Of a DNA stretch of 49,134 bases, positions 23,857 through 32,700 are shown piece by piece (within the stretch, counting starts at the first letter, position 1; every line of letters starts with the position of its first letter). The stretch is from Candidatus Zipacnadia bacterium (lineage in GTDB: Bacteria > Armatimonadota > Zipacnadia > Zipacnadales > UBA5352). The DNA lies in NCBI GenBank assembly GCA_029820945.1, contig JALGUJ010000023.1:1-49134 (forward strand). Reading direction: 5' to 3'. Below the pieces are notes generated by a model that saw only the letters and a list, made by a program, of their open reading frames with translations, was not told the DNA's origin and did not search any database. The position numbers and the translations under genes are program-made.

Positions 23857-26800
23857 GGGGCTGGCGCAGCCACAGCACTCGCCCGTCGGCGAGTCCGGCG
23901 ATGATCGCCTCGCCCGCGACCTGCAACGCCGTCACCGGTGAGCCACACGCGTAGCTCACAGCGATCTCTCCGCCGGTGCCGACCACGTGCACCAAGCCAT
24001 CGCGCGAGCCGCAGACCACGTGGTCGCCCCGAACCGCGAGCAGGTCGATGATGTCGCCCGTGTCGATGCGCCATAGCGGCTCACCGTCCGCGCTGAAGGC
24101 ATACAGGAACATGGCATCTGACGACGCCACGACCTCGCGCGACCCGTCGCCATCGAGATCGACGGTCGCGATCGCGCGGGGCTCGTCGCCCAGGCTGCGC
24201 CTCCACAACTCCGCGCCGCCGGGGTCCATGCAGCGCAGGCTCGCGGCGCAGTCGCAGGTGCCGAACAGGCTCTCCATCTTCCCATCGCCATCGAGGTCTG
24301 CGACCTCGAGCGCGGCGACGCCCGGCCCGCCGCGCATGTTCCAGAGCCTCCGCCCGGCGTGGTCGTAGATCGGCCAGCCGTAGTACTCCGTTCCGGTCAC
24401 CAGCTCGAGGTCGCCGTCGCCGTCGAGGTCGGCCAGGCGTCCGGTCGTCGTCGCGTGCGCGTGACCGGTTCGCCAGAGCTGCGTGCCCGCGGCGTCGAGG
24501 GCGTACCAGTGCCATGCCTCGGTGCCCACGACGATGCCGATCTGTCCGTCCCCCGCCAGGTCGCCCACGTCCATCGCCACGACCCGTCCATCGCGCGAAT
24601 GGAAGTCCTCGAACTCGTGCTCCCAGAGCTGGTGTCCCGATGCGTCGAGCAGCCGAACCCTCTGGTCATCGCCGCCGACCAGCACCTCGGGCCGGCCGTC
24701 GCCGGTCACGTCCGCCGCGCGAAGCTGGCGAATGGAGCGCTGGGCCTCGAAGGTCCAGAGCACGTCGTCCGCGTCGCTCAGCGCGCTCACGGTGCCGTCG
24801 GCCGCGCCGGCGATGGTCTCCTCGGCCCCATCGCCGGTGAGGTCGGCACGGCAGAGCGCCTTCACCTCGCCGCCGAGCTGCACCGCGGCCGGCGCGGGAG
24901 AGCCGCTTGCCTCGAAGGCGGGCGGCCTCATGCGCTCCGGCTGGATGGGGACCGGGACGGCGGCGACGAGGTCCGGCCGCGGCAGCTCGACCTTGCGGTC
25001 CGCTGGCTCATCGGCGCTGAAGACCTCGCGCCCGTCCACGGCCACGCGTGTCAGTCCGGCCGCGTACAGGCGGCCGCCCTGGACGAACGCCATCTCCGCG
25101 TCCACGCTCAGAGGGCCGAGGAGGATCGGGCCGCCGTCGGCCGGTCGTACCGCGGCGGCCGCCGGCGTCTCCCCACCCTCGATCAGCGCGGCGGTGGGCC
25201 CCAGGCAGCGGATGGTCAGCTCGCGCGGCTCCTGCTCGTCGCTGGTGTAAAGCAGGTTCAGGAAGGCGCGCGCCTCGCCCGTCTGCAGGGGCGCGTCGGC
25301 GATCTGCTGCAGCGTCTTCACCTCGGGCGCGGCGTACTGGTAGCCCACCCAGTAGCCGTCCCTGCGCGGGTGGCCGCGCTGCAGGAAGCTCGACAGGTGC
25401 AGCCGCGCGCCGTCCGCGTTGGCGATGGTGAAATCGCTCGTGACCTCCTCGGCCTTATCGGCCGGGAAGAGCACGGTCTCGGCGCCGTCCTCGGCGATCT
25501 GCACGAGGCTCAGGTCATCGAACCAGCAGACGCCCGAGCCGGTGTCGCTGCCCTGGGCGGAGAGGCGGATGCAGACCTGCGCGGTCTCGGCGTCCTCGGG
25601 CGCGGTGTCCTCGATGTCCATGGGCCGCCAGTCGGTCGGGCCCGACTGCGGCCCGCCGCCGGCCGACTGCGGCAGGCGGTTGCGGCCGGCGCCGGTCCAG
25701 TAGATGGTGGTGCTCGCGCTGCAGCCGGCGGTGGTCTCGGTCCGGCACATCGTGTGGAAGCGGTAGCGCTCACCGCCGGTCACCGGCCAGAAGGCCCAGA
25801 TCACCGCGTAGCCGTTCGGGTCGCACTCGATACGCACGGAGGGCGGCTCTGAGTGGTAGACCTCGGTGTCCAGCGCCGAGAAGGCCTTCGTCTCGCCCCA
25901 CTTGTTCGTGAAGCTGGCGCTGAAGCCGTCGGGGATGCCGTTGCGGTCCTGGTCGCGGTCGGGGCGGAAGGCAGCGAACTGGTCGGCGGCGCCCGCCTGG
26001 CGCACGTGGAGGCGGCCGCCCTCGATCTGCGTCCGGCCGAGCGTTCGCCAGATGGTCTTGAGCCGGTAGTCGCCGGGCTCGCGCGCGACGAAGTTGTCGA
26101 TGAAGACGGCGTACTCGCCCTTGCGCCAGAAGATGTTGCGCTCCCAGTCGGTGCCCGTGTAGTGGGGCAGCGTGGTGCGCACGAGCGCCACGTCGCCGAA
26201 GTCGTGCAGGTGGTCGCAGCGTGCCAGGGGTGGCTGCGGGGCCGAGGCGCCGTCGCGGATGACGACCGCGGAGTTGTGCCACTTGGGCGCGCGGCGGATG
26301 TAGTCGCAGTCCACGAGCCAGATGCGCCCATTATCGGTGAAGCGGATGACGGCGTTGGCGTCATCGTGGCCGTGCTCGCCGGCGGTCATGCCGTCCAGGA
26401 TGAAGTACTGCGCGTCGGGATCGAAGGCCTCGCGGAAGCTGATCTTGTCCCAGGTCTCCTCGATCGGGACTATCTGCGGCGGCAGGTCCTCGGCGCCGGC
26501 GTCGTGGCCGCTGAGGTAGCGGTAGAAGGTGGGGTCGATGTCGAAGCGGTAGAGCCCGAGCAGCTCGTCGGGCTCGACCGGCTCGATCTCGTTGGCGTAG
26601 TAGCCCGGCTCGGTAACCTGGCGGTCGCGAATGGCCCATTTGTAGCGGCCATCGTGGTAGAGCCAGCTCGCCATGGAGTACATGGGGCCCTGCGGCCCGG
26701 CAAAGGGGCTGCCCGCGTCGCCGTTCTGGGCGCGGTAACCCAGGTTGTCGAGCATCATCTGCGTGTACATCACGAAGCGGCCGAACTGGCCGTTCTCGAC

Positions 26801-28639
26801 GTAGGTCCAGTCCCCGGAGATGCGGGCGTAGCGGAGCAGGAACCAGTAGGCCGCGTGGTTGTAGTCGTTCGCGTCGTGGCGGAGACGGTGGTACCGGGCC
26901 GAGGTCGTGAAGCGCCAGTCCACCACGTCCAGCCACTCACGGGCCTCGGGGTGGCGGTAGTACTTCCAGAAGTAGTCGCCCAACACGAACAGGCACAGGT
27001 TCTGGTCGAGCTGGTGGCCGCCGGAGATCTCGTTGCGGCCGGTGAAGGCGCCGGCGTAGCGCGTGCGGTCGGTGCGGCCGACGTCGAGGAGGAAGTTGGT
27101 GATGCGCAGGCGCTCGTCGTCCGTGAAGCAGGGCGCCTCCTCCGCGTTGTCCCAGGCCCAGTAGGGGTCCCACAGCCACTCCATCGGCCACGGCCCGTGC
27201 TCGTCCCAGTACCCGACGAGCGCCAGCATCAGCGCGCGGTACATCTCGGCCCACTCTTCGTCGCCGGTGCGGTTGTAGCGGATCCCGTATCCGGCGAAGT
27301 TGTTGAGCGCCCACTCGGGCGCGTCTCCAGACTCGCGCAGGCGCAGGTACGACGCCACGCGCGCGTCGATGGCGTCCTGTGTCGGGGGGCCGGGCCTGCT
27401 CTGTGGCGGGCCAAGCTGGATGTCGAGGATGCGCGGCAACGTCTCCGCGGCCGCTTCGCGGATGTGTTCGCACAGGCACTCGACGGCCAGCGCGGTGCCC
27501 TCGACGTCGCTGCCCGAGGCCGTCACCACGTTGTAGCCCGTGCCCAGTGGGTTGTGCACGGTGCGCACCGCATACCCGCCTTCGCCGGGGTACAGGCGGT
27601 CGGCGTAGACGAAGCCCCTGTCGTAGAGCAGCTCAATGACCGCGTTGTTGAGCGCGTTGCCGATGCCGATGACCGTGCGCGCCGCCATCTGGTCGCGGGC
27701 GTCGGCGGCGGGCATGATGGTCGGCTCCAGGCCGCAGGCCTCGCGTACGGCGTCCTGCACCTGCCGTGCCCACTCCTCGCCTCGGTCATTCTCGGGCATG
27801 GCGATGACGGCGTCGTGCAGCGGGGTCTCGATGTGCATGTCCTTCAGCTCGGCGATCGGCTCGCCGTCGGCCGCCGCTGCGGCCTCGCGTCTCTCGACCG
27901 ACGCATCGGCGATGACCGTGCCGCCGGCCCCCTCGATGGTCACAGGTGTGCCCTTCGCCCCGTCGATGACGAGGTGGTGGTCGGTCCACTCGTCGGCGCG
28001 GCTGTGCACCCGGGCTATCTCGGAGTCGCCCTCGCTCACCACGCACCCGGCCGGGCCACGGCTCAGGAAGGTCACGTCCGAGGAGCCGCCCGCGAGCTGA
28101 AGCTGGACCGCCTCCTCCGCCGGACGGTCGTCGGCGTCGAAGGGCGGGCCGAAGGCCTGCACCTCGCCCACCCACATGATGTCGGGCCGGCCGGGCGGGC
28201 CCTGCCCCTCGGGCTGGAGCAGACGCAGGGCGCTTGTGCGGACGGGTGGGTCTGCCACGAAGGAGTCGCAGGCCGCGGGATCGCCGCCGCCGAGTTCGAT
28301 GAGGCGCCGCCAGCCCTCGCCTTCGCGCACCTGAAGGTGCACCTCACGCGACCTGCGGAAGCCCTGGTCGAGCGCCCAGTAGACGACGACCTCGTGTACC
28401 TCGCGTTCCTCGGGCCACGACAGCTCGATCCAGTGCTCCCCCGGCTCGTCCTTCGAGGCCCAGCCCGCGAGCGTCCATTCGGCGCCCGCAACGACTTCGA
28501 TGCCGTCGGTCAGCGTTTCAGGGGCGTAGCCCGAGTAGCTGCTGTCCACGCGCACGGTGCAGTCGTCCGCGCGCGCGATGTTCCCGGCATGTGCCGGGAG
28601 TGCGACGAGCGCCGCCGCGACGAGCAGTGTGCCGCGCAT
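23831..28639 (-). CDS. Secreted heparinase II/III-like lyase fused to FG-GAP beta-propeller
   Basis: This 1602-residue protein has a signal peptide ending AHA (residue 18). In order: a discoidin-like domain (about 25-160); a GH67-N/GH20b-like alpha-beta domain (about 263-410, with TVIGIGNALNNAVIELLYDR); an alpha/alpha toroid (about 430-700). Next is the heparinase beta-sandwich with GEHGHDDANAVIRF at 754-767, the HGHxDxN signature of Hepar_II_III. Then comes a jelly roll with DQDRNGIPDGF, and from about 1255 an integrin-like propeller with calcium loops such as DLDGDGDLELVTG, DLDGDGKMES and DLDGDGSREVV. It probably cleaves a uronic-acid-containing polysaccharide by beta-elimination. AGGAGG lies 8 bases before the start. 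The protein is a paralogue of the one encoded at 29742-34361. Confidence 0.87.
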   Translation of the reverse strand: MRGTLLVAAALVALPAHAGNIARADDCTVRVDSSYSGYAPETLTDGIEVVAGAEWTLAGWASKDEPGEHWIELSWPEEREVHEVVVYWALDQGFRRSREVHLQVREGEGWRRLIELGGGDPAACDSFVADPPVRTSALRLLQPEGQGPPGRPDIMWVGEVQAFGPPFDADDRPAEEAVQLQLAGGSSDVTFLSRGPAGCVVSEGDSEIARVHSRADEWTDHHLVIDGAKGTPVTIEGAGGTVIADASVERREAAAAADGEPIAELKDMHIETPLHDAVIAMPENDRGEEWARQVQDAVREACGLEPTIMPAADARDQMAARTVIGIGNALNNAVIELLYDRGFVYADRLYPGEGGYAVRTVHNPLGTGYNVVTASGSDVEGTALAVECLCEHIREAAAETLPRILDIQLGPPQSRPGPPTQDAIDARVASYLRLRESGDAPEWALNNFAGYGIRYNRTGDEEWAEMYRALMLALVGYWDEHGPWPMEWLWDPYWAWDNAEEAPCFTDDERLRITNFLLDVGRTDRTRYAGAFTGRNEISGGHQLDQNLCLFVLGDYFWKYYRHPEAREWLDVVDWRFTTSARYHRLRHDANDYNHAAYWFLLRYARISGDWTYVENGQFGRFVMYTQMMLDNLGYRAQNGDAGSPFAGPQGPMYSMASWLYHDGRYKWAIRDRQVTEPGYYANEIEPVEPDELLGLYRFDIDPTFYRYLSGHDAGAEDLPPQIVPIEETWDKISFREAFDPDAQYFILDGMTAGEHGHDDANAVIRFTDNGRIWLVDCDYIRRAPKWHNSAVVIRDGASAPQPPLARCDHLHDFGDVALVRTTLPHYTGTDWERNIFWRKGEYAVFIDNFVAREPGDYRLKTIWRTLGRTQIEGGRLHVRQAGAADQFAAFRPDRDQDRNGIPDGFSASFTNKWGETKAFSALDTEVYHSEPPSVRIECDPNGYAVIWAFWPVTGGERYRFHTMCRTETTAGCSASTTIYWTGAGRNRLPQSAGGGPQSGPTDWRPMDIEDTAPEDAETAQVCIRLSAQGSDTGSGVCWFDDLSLVQIAEDGAETVLFPADKAEEVTSDFTIANADGARLHLSSFLQRGHPRRDGYWVGYQYAAPEVKTLQQIADAPLQTGEARAFLNLLYTSDEQEPRELTIRCLGPTAALIEGGETPAAAAVRPADGGPILLGPLSVDAEMAFVQGGRLYAAGLTRVAVDGREVFSADEPADRKVELPRPDLVAAVPVPIQPERMRPPAFEASGSPAPAAVQLGGEVKALCRADLTGDGAEETIAGAADGTVSALSDADDVLWTFEAQRSIRQLRAADVTGDGRPEVLVGGDDQRVRLLDASGHQLWEHEFEDFHSRDGRVVAMDVGDLAGDGQIGIVVGTEAWHWYALDAAGTQLWRTGHAHATTTGRLADLDGDGDLELVTGTEYYGWPIYDHAGRRLWNMRGGPGVAALEVADLDGDGKMESLFGTCDCAASLRCMDPGGAELWRRSLGDEPRAIATVDLDGDGSREVVASSDAMFLYAFSADGEPLWRIDTGDIIDLLAVRGDHVVCGSRDGLVHVVGTGGEIAVSYACGSPVTALQVAGEAIIAGLADGRVLWLRQPLSPPAPTR

Positions 28640-28672
28640 GGTCAGTCCTCCTGCTGCGCCGGCCGGCGTCGC

Positions 28673-29635
28673 TCACGCAGCGCCGCGGCGGTCGTGTCGA
28701 TGGAAGTTGCTGGTCTCGATAACGTCGAAGTCACTGAAGCGGTCCATCGCGTCATCGAGCAGCATGTTCAGGCCGAGGTTGTCGGCCGGGTAATGGGGCA
28801 CGACGACCACACTCACGTTGCGCCTCTTCGCCACCTCGTTGAGCGCCTCCGAGGTGGCCAAGACCCACAGAGTCCCGCAGCCCGCGTCACAGAGCGCCTC
28901 GAACACCGCCGGCGTCGGGTTCCAGCCGCCATAGAACGCGTGGTAGGTCCTCCCGAGGGGATCGCGCTTATCCCCGACCGCGACCTCGGTGCCCTTCCCG
29001 CGCTCGATGAGCCAGCCGACCTCGGGCCATGAGTCGCAGATGTCCACGAGGTCTCCGACGGTCTGGGGACGCTCCTCCTCCAGCACCCGGGCTCCCTCCC
29101 GGAACAGGTAGGCGTCCGCCGGGCTGTGGATCGTCATCAGCGGCAGGCTCAGCGCCTCGGCCACCTGGGTGACCTTCAGGTTGTGACTGCGCTGGTCGCC
29201 CTCCGAGGACGGCCGGACGAGCTTGTGCGCCAGGTGCTCGGGCACGCCGAAGTCGGTCAGCATCCTCACCTGGGGCCAGATCGTCTCCAGCCGCGAGCCG
29301 ATCCCGCCCCCGATGGCCGAGGCGTGGTGCGCCAGGACGAGGTCCACCGGCCGGTCGCCGCGTCGCAGGCTGTCGGCGAGCAGCACTTCGGTGCCGTCGA
29401 TGTCGATACCGCAGATGAGCCGCTCGACGGTGGTATCCGCGTCCCCGCAGGCGATGCGTGTGTCGCCGAAGGGATTGCTGAACCGCTCGGTGTCGAACAG
29501 ACGCCGCTCCACGCCGTCGAGGTTCTCATATTCGGCGCGCACAGCCTCCATCTGCCGCGCCAGTTCGTCAGGGCCCCGCGGGTCAAGCTGCATGCCTCTC
29601 TCGATTGCGAACTCGTACAGCTCCCGTATCGTCAT
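28673..29635 (-). CDS. NIF3-like dinuclear-metal protein
   Basis: This 320-residue cytoplasmic protein carries CGIDIDGTEVLLADSL and then VDLVLAHHAS at 98-106, the adjacent His pair that holds two metals in NIF3/YbgI proteins. The C-terminal part has VVVVPHYPADNLGLN and ends ETSNFHRH, which could supply the remaining His/Glu ligands. NIF3 proteins are widespread metal-dependent proteins of uncertain activity. The start at 29635 is where the conserved sequence begins, with AGGGGAAG upstream. The gene lies 106 bases after the larger heparinase-like paralogue and 33 bases before the second one, so the three genes are probably co-transcribed. The assignment is by motif and may be refined. Confidence 0.7.
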   Translation of the reverse strand: MTIRELYEFAIERGMQLDPRGPDELARQMEAVRAEYENLDGVERRLFDTERFSNPFGDTRIACGDADTTVERLICGIDIDGTEVLLADSLRRGDRPVDLVLAHHASAIGGGIGSRLETIWPQVRMLTDFGVPEHLAHKLVRPSSEGDQRSHNLKVTQVAEALSLPLMTIHSPADAYLFREGARVLEEERPQTVGDLVDICDSWPEVGWLIERGKGTEVAVGDKRDPLGRTYHAFYGGWNPTPAVFEALCDAGCGTLWVLATSEALNEVAKRRNVSVVVVPHYPADNLGLNMLLDDAMDRFSDFDVIETSNFHRHDRRGAA

Positions 29636-29741
29636 GGCGCTTCCCCTTTCATCGAGGCGTAGTCGCGCCCTCTGCTGTGGCATGTCACCCGGCAGGTATC
29701 TCGACCGCGGGTGCCGCCCCTCCGTGGCAGGACAGTTGCCG

Positions 29742-32700
29742 TCATCCACCCGCCCGCCCGATCAGGTAGCCGCTGACGGCCCCGTCCGCGGTCGTCGCGA
29801 TGACCATCGGACCCGCGTCCGTCGCAATTGTCACGAGCGTCTCGACGCGGCCGCCGGCGTGGCCGAGGGCCGCGATCTCGCCCGCGCCGGTCAGCCGGAC
29901 CATCGAGCCATCCTCGCAGCCGGCGATAATGGCCGGCGTGCCCGCGGCGGGCGTGACGACCTGAAGCTGCGTGGGCGGGCTGGGCAGGCGGGTGGCCCAG
30001 GCCCTGCGGCACTCGTGATCGAGCGCGACCACGAGGCCGTCGGCGATGCCGGTGATGATCTCCATGTCGCCATCGCCGTCGAGGTCCGCCACGGTCAGAT
30101 CGCGCATGGTCGTGTAGGGCGCCTTGCTGGGCCCGGGGCCGAACTGAGCGTTGAACAGGGGCGCGCCCTCTCCGCTGAAGACCGTCACGCGGTTCCAGAC
30201 GCCGTTGGTGGCCGTCACGACCTCGCGCTCGCCGTCGCCATCCACGTCCACGTACTCGATGCCCGTGCGGTTCTGGGCGCTCCAGCCGCCGACCATGGTG
30301 TGGCCGCCGGGGACGCCGTAGAAGCTCTTGCCGACGCTCAGCGTCTCGGAGTTGATCACCGCCAGCGTGTCAGTGCCGTTGGGCCAGCGGGCGATGAGCA
30401 GGTTGCGGCTCTCGTCCGGCCCGTCGATAAGCTGGAACTTCCAGCCATTGCCCCAGAACACCGGCAGGCGCTCAACGAGCCCGCCTTCGTGGTCGATGAT
30501 CTCCAGGGTGCAGGCGCTGCCGACGAACGCCTGGCTCTCGCCGCCAATGAACTGGCCGGTGTGCAGGCCGTGGATGCCGGGGTAGGCGGACTTGAACCAG
30601 TACTGCTTGCCGGCCTCCCACACCGCCTGGTGCATCTCCGAGACGAAGACCCACCTGCGCTCGCCAGTGTCGAGGTCGAAGGCGATCACCTGCTCGTCCT
30701 CGCAGCCGACCAGCAGCAGACCGTGCTCGGCCCACCAGCGCAGCACGCGGATAGGGCCGTCGGCCTGGAGCGCCTGCTGCTCGGAGCCATCAGCGTCAAG
30801 CACGTGCACGGTCTGGCCCTCGGCCAGCGCGATGAGGTCACTGCCCTCATGCGGGATGACCTCGGCGGCCACGGGCTTGCCGCCGATGGCGCCCGCAGTA
30901 GCAGGCGCCATCTCCGGCGCCTCGACGGGCCGGGGTTGCGCGGCGGCCAGGAGCTGCCGCTCGCGCTCTGCGCGGGCCTCCTGGAGGTAGCCCGCGATCT
31001 CATCGACCCAGCCGCGGTCGCCGAGGCGCATGTCCTCGAGCGTGTGCGTGCCGGGCTCCAGCAATATATCCTCCCCAGCGATGGTGAGTTCGGTCTGCTG
31101 ATCGGCCGAGACGATCAGCGTTGCATCCTCGAAGTCCCAGCGCAGATCGACGGGCACGTTCGCCGACGCGAAGGGCAGGCGCGTCATGCCCAGCGCGACC
31201 GCGTGATCCTCCGCGAGGAGCGCAACGTCGGCCGCGATTCCCTCGAACTCCCCGCCGACCGCCAGTGCGGGCCGGGGCAGCGACATGACGGCTGCGCTCT
31301 CGGCGATCTGGTAGGCCTCAAGCGCCTCATCGCCGAGCTTCGGCGCGAGCAGGTGGAAGAACCTCCGGTGCTGGCCCTCGGTCGCGCTCCCGAGCCACTG
31401 CATCACCACGGTTCCGCCGCCGGACGCGTTCATGACGCGAGACGGGTGCAGCTCGAAGCCCAGCGGCCCGGGCGCCTCCGTCACCCCCTCAGGCCGGACG
31501 GACAGGCCCACGAGGCCCACGAACATGCGATCCGTGCCCTCGTGCCCGCCGGTGACCTCCACGCGCAGCACGTGCTCGCCGGCTTCGAGCGCGTGCTCGC
31601 CCAGGTCCGCCCGGGCTCTGACCGCCGCCGGCGCCTGGTGATCGAAGCCCTCCACGAGCGCCTCGCCGTCGAGCGAGATACGCAGGATGCCGCGGTCCTT
31701 GTAGTTGAGCAGGTCGCAGAAGATCTGGCCGACAATCGGCTTATCCAGCGTGAAGGGCATCTCCATCCAGGTGCCGGGCTCATGCGCCTTGAGCAGCACG
31801 ATGTCGATGCCGGTCAGGTCTGAGAGCAGCTCGTCCGCCGTCCCCGGCCCGCAGGCGACGTCCGCGTCGAGCGCGCTGAAGCTCACATAGCCCTCGGGCC
31901 TCGCGCCGCCGCTGCCCTGGATGAGCACGGCATTGCGCGCGGCGTCCCAGTGGCCGCCCACCGTCTGCCACTCGGTCTCGACCTTGACGTTGTCGCTGTC
32001 GGTGCGGAAGGTCAGATCATCGACGAAGATGGTGTAATGGCCCTCGCGCTGGAGCACCGACCGCCTCCAGTTGCAGAAGGCCATCTCCGGGACCTCGCCG
32101 ACGGCGTACGCGATGTCGCCGATCACCCCATGGTCGAGCAGGGCCGAGTCCATGGCGACCGTCGGCTCGACCATGCCGTCCGCGGAGGTGAGCACCTGGT
32201 TGCGGTAGCCCTTGAGCAGGGTGTAGTCGGCGAGGCGCAGCTCTATGACCGAGAAGGTGTGGTAGGGGAGTCGGCCGCCGCCGTTGTGGCCCTTGATCAT
32301 CAGCAGGTCGCCCGTGCCATCGAGGGTCGTGCGCCATGTCCCCCACAGGAACTGGCGGTCGAGGGGGATGCCGCTGCCGCGCGCCCGCCACATCGGCTCC
32401 GGCATGGGCTGGATGGTCCAGGTGTGGAGCAGTTCGGTGGGCGGGCGGGCCTCGATGTCGTCCGGCCACCATGATTGGCCGAGTCGCAGGATGTCCGTGT
32501 CGAGGCCGGTGCGGTCGCGGTAGAAGATGAAGCGGCCGTCGCCGGTGATGTCGGCCGCGCGGTGCAGGAAGTTCAGCGACGACGCCCGCAGGCCCCAGTC
32601 GTCCTCCCGGCCGGTGAACAGGATGTCCTGGGTCTTGAGTGCCTGGCGCAGGTTGCCCATCCCCCCGCGATCACCCGATAGGTGCATGTAGTCGAGCAGC

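Noticed and set aside
25853..29032. Very long plus-strand open frame (1059 codons) opposite the heparinase-propeller gene
   Set aside because: Its protein is low-complexity Val/Ala/Arg-rich with no domain, as expected antisense to GC-rich genes; the minus frame has a signal peptide, ribosome site and known motifs.
29223..31823. 866-codon plus-strand frame opposite the second heparinase paralogue
   Set aside because: Same antisense effect; no ribosome site and no recognisable motif, and the opposite strand is clearly coding.
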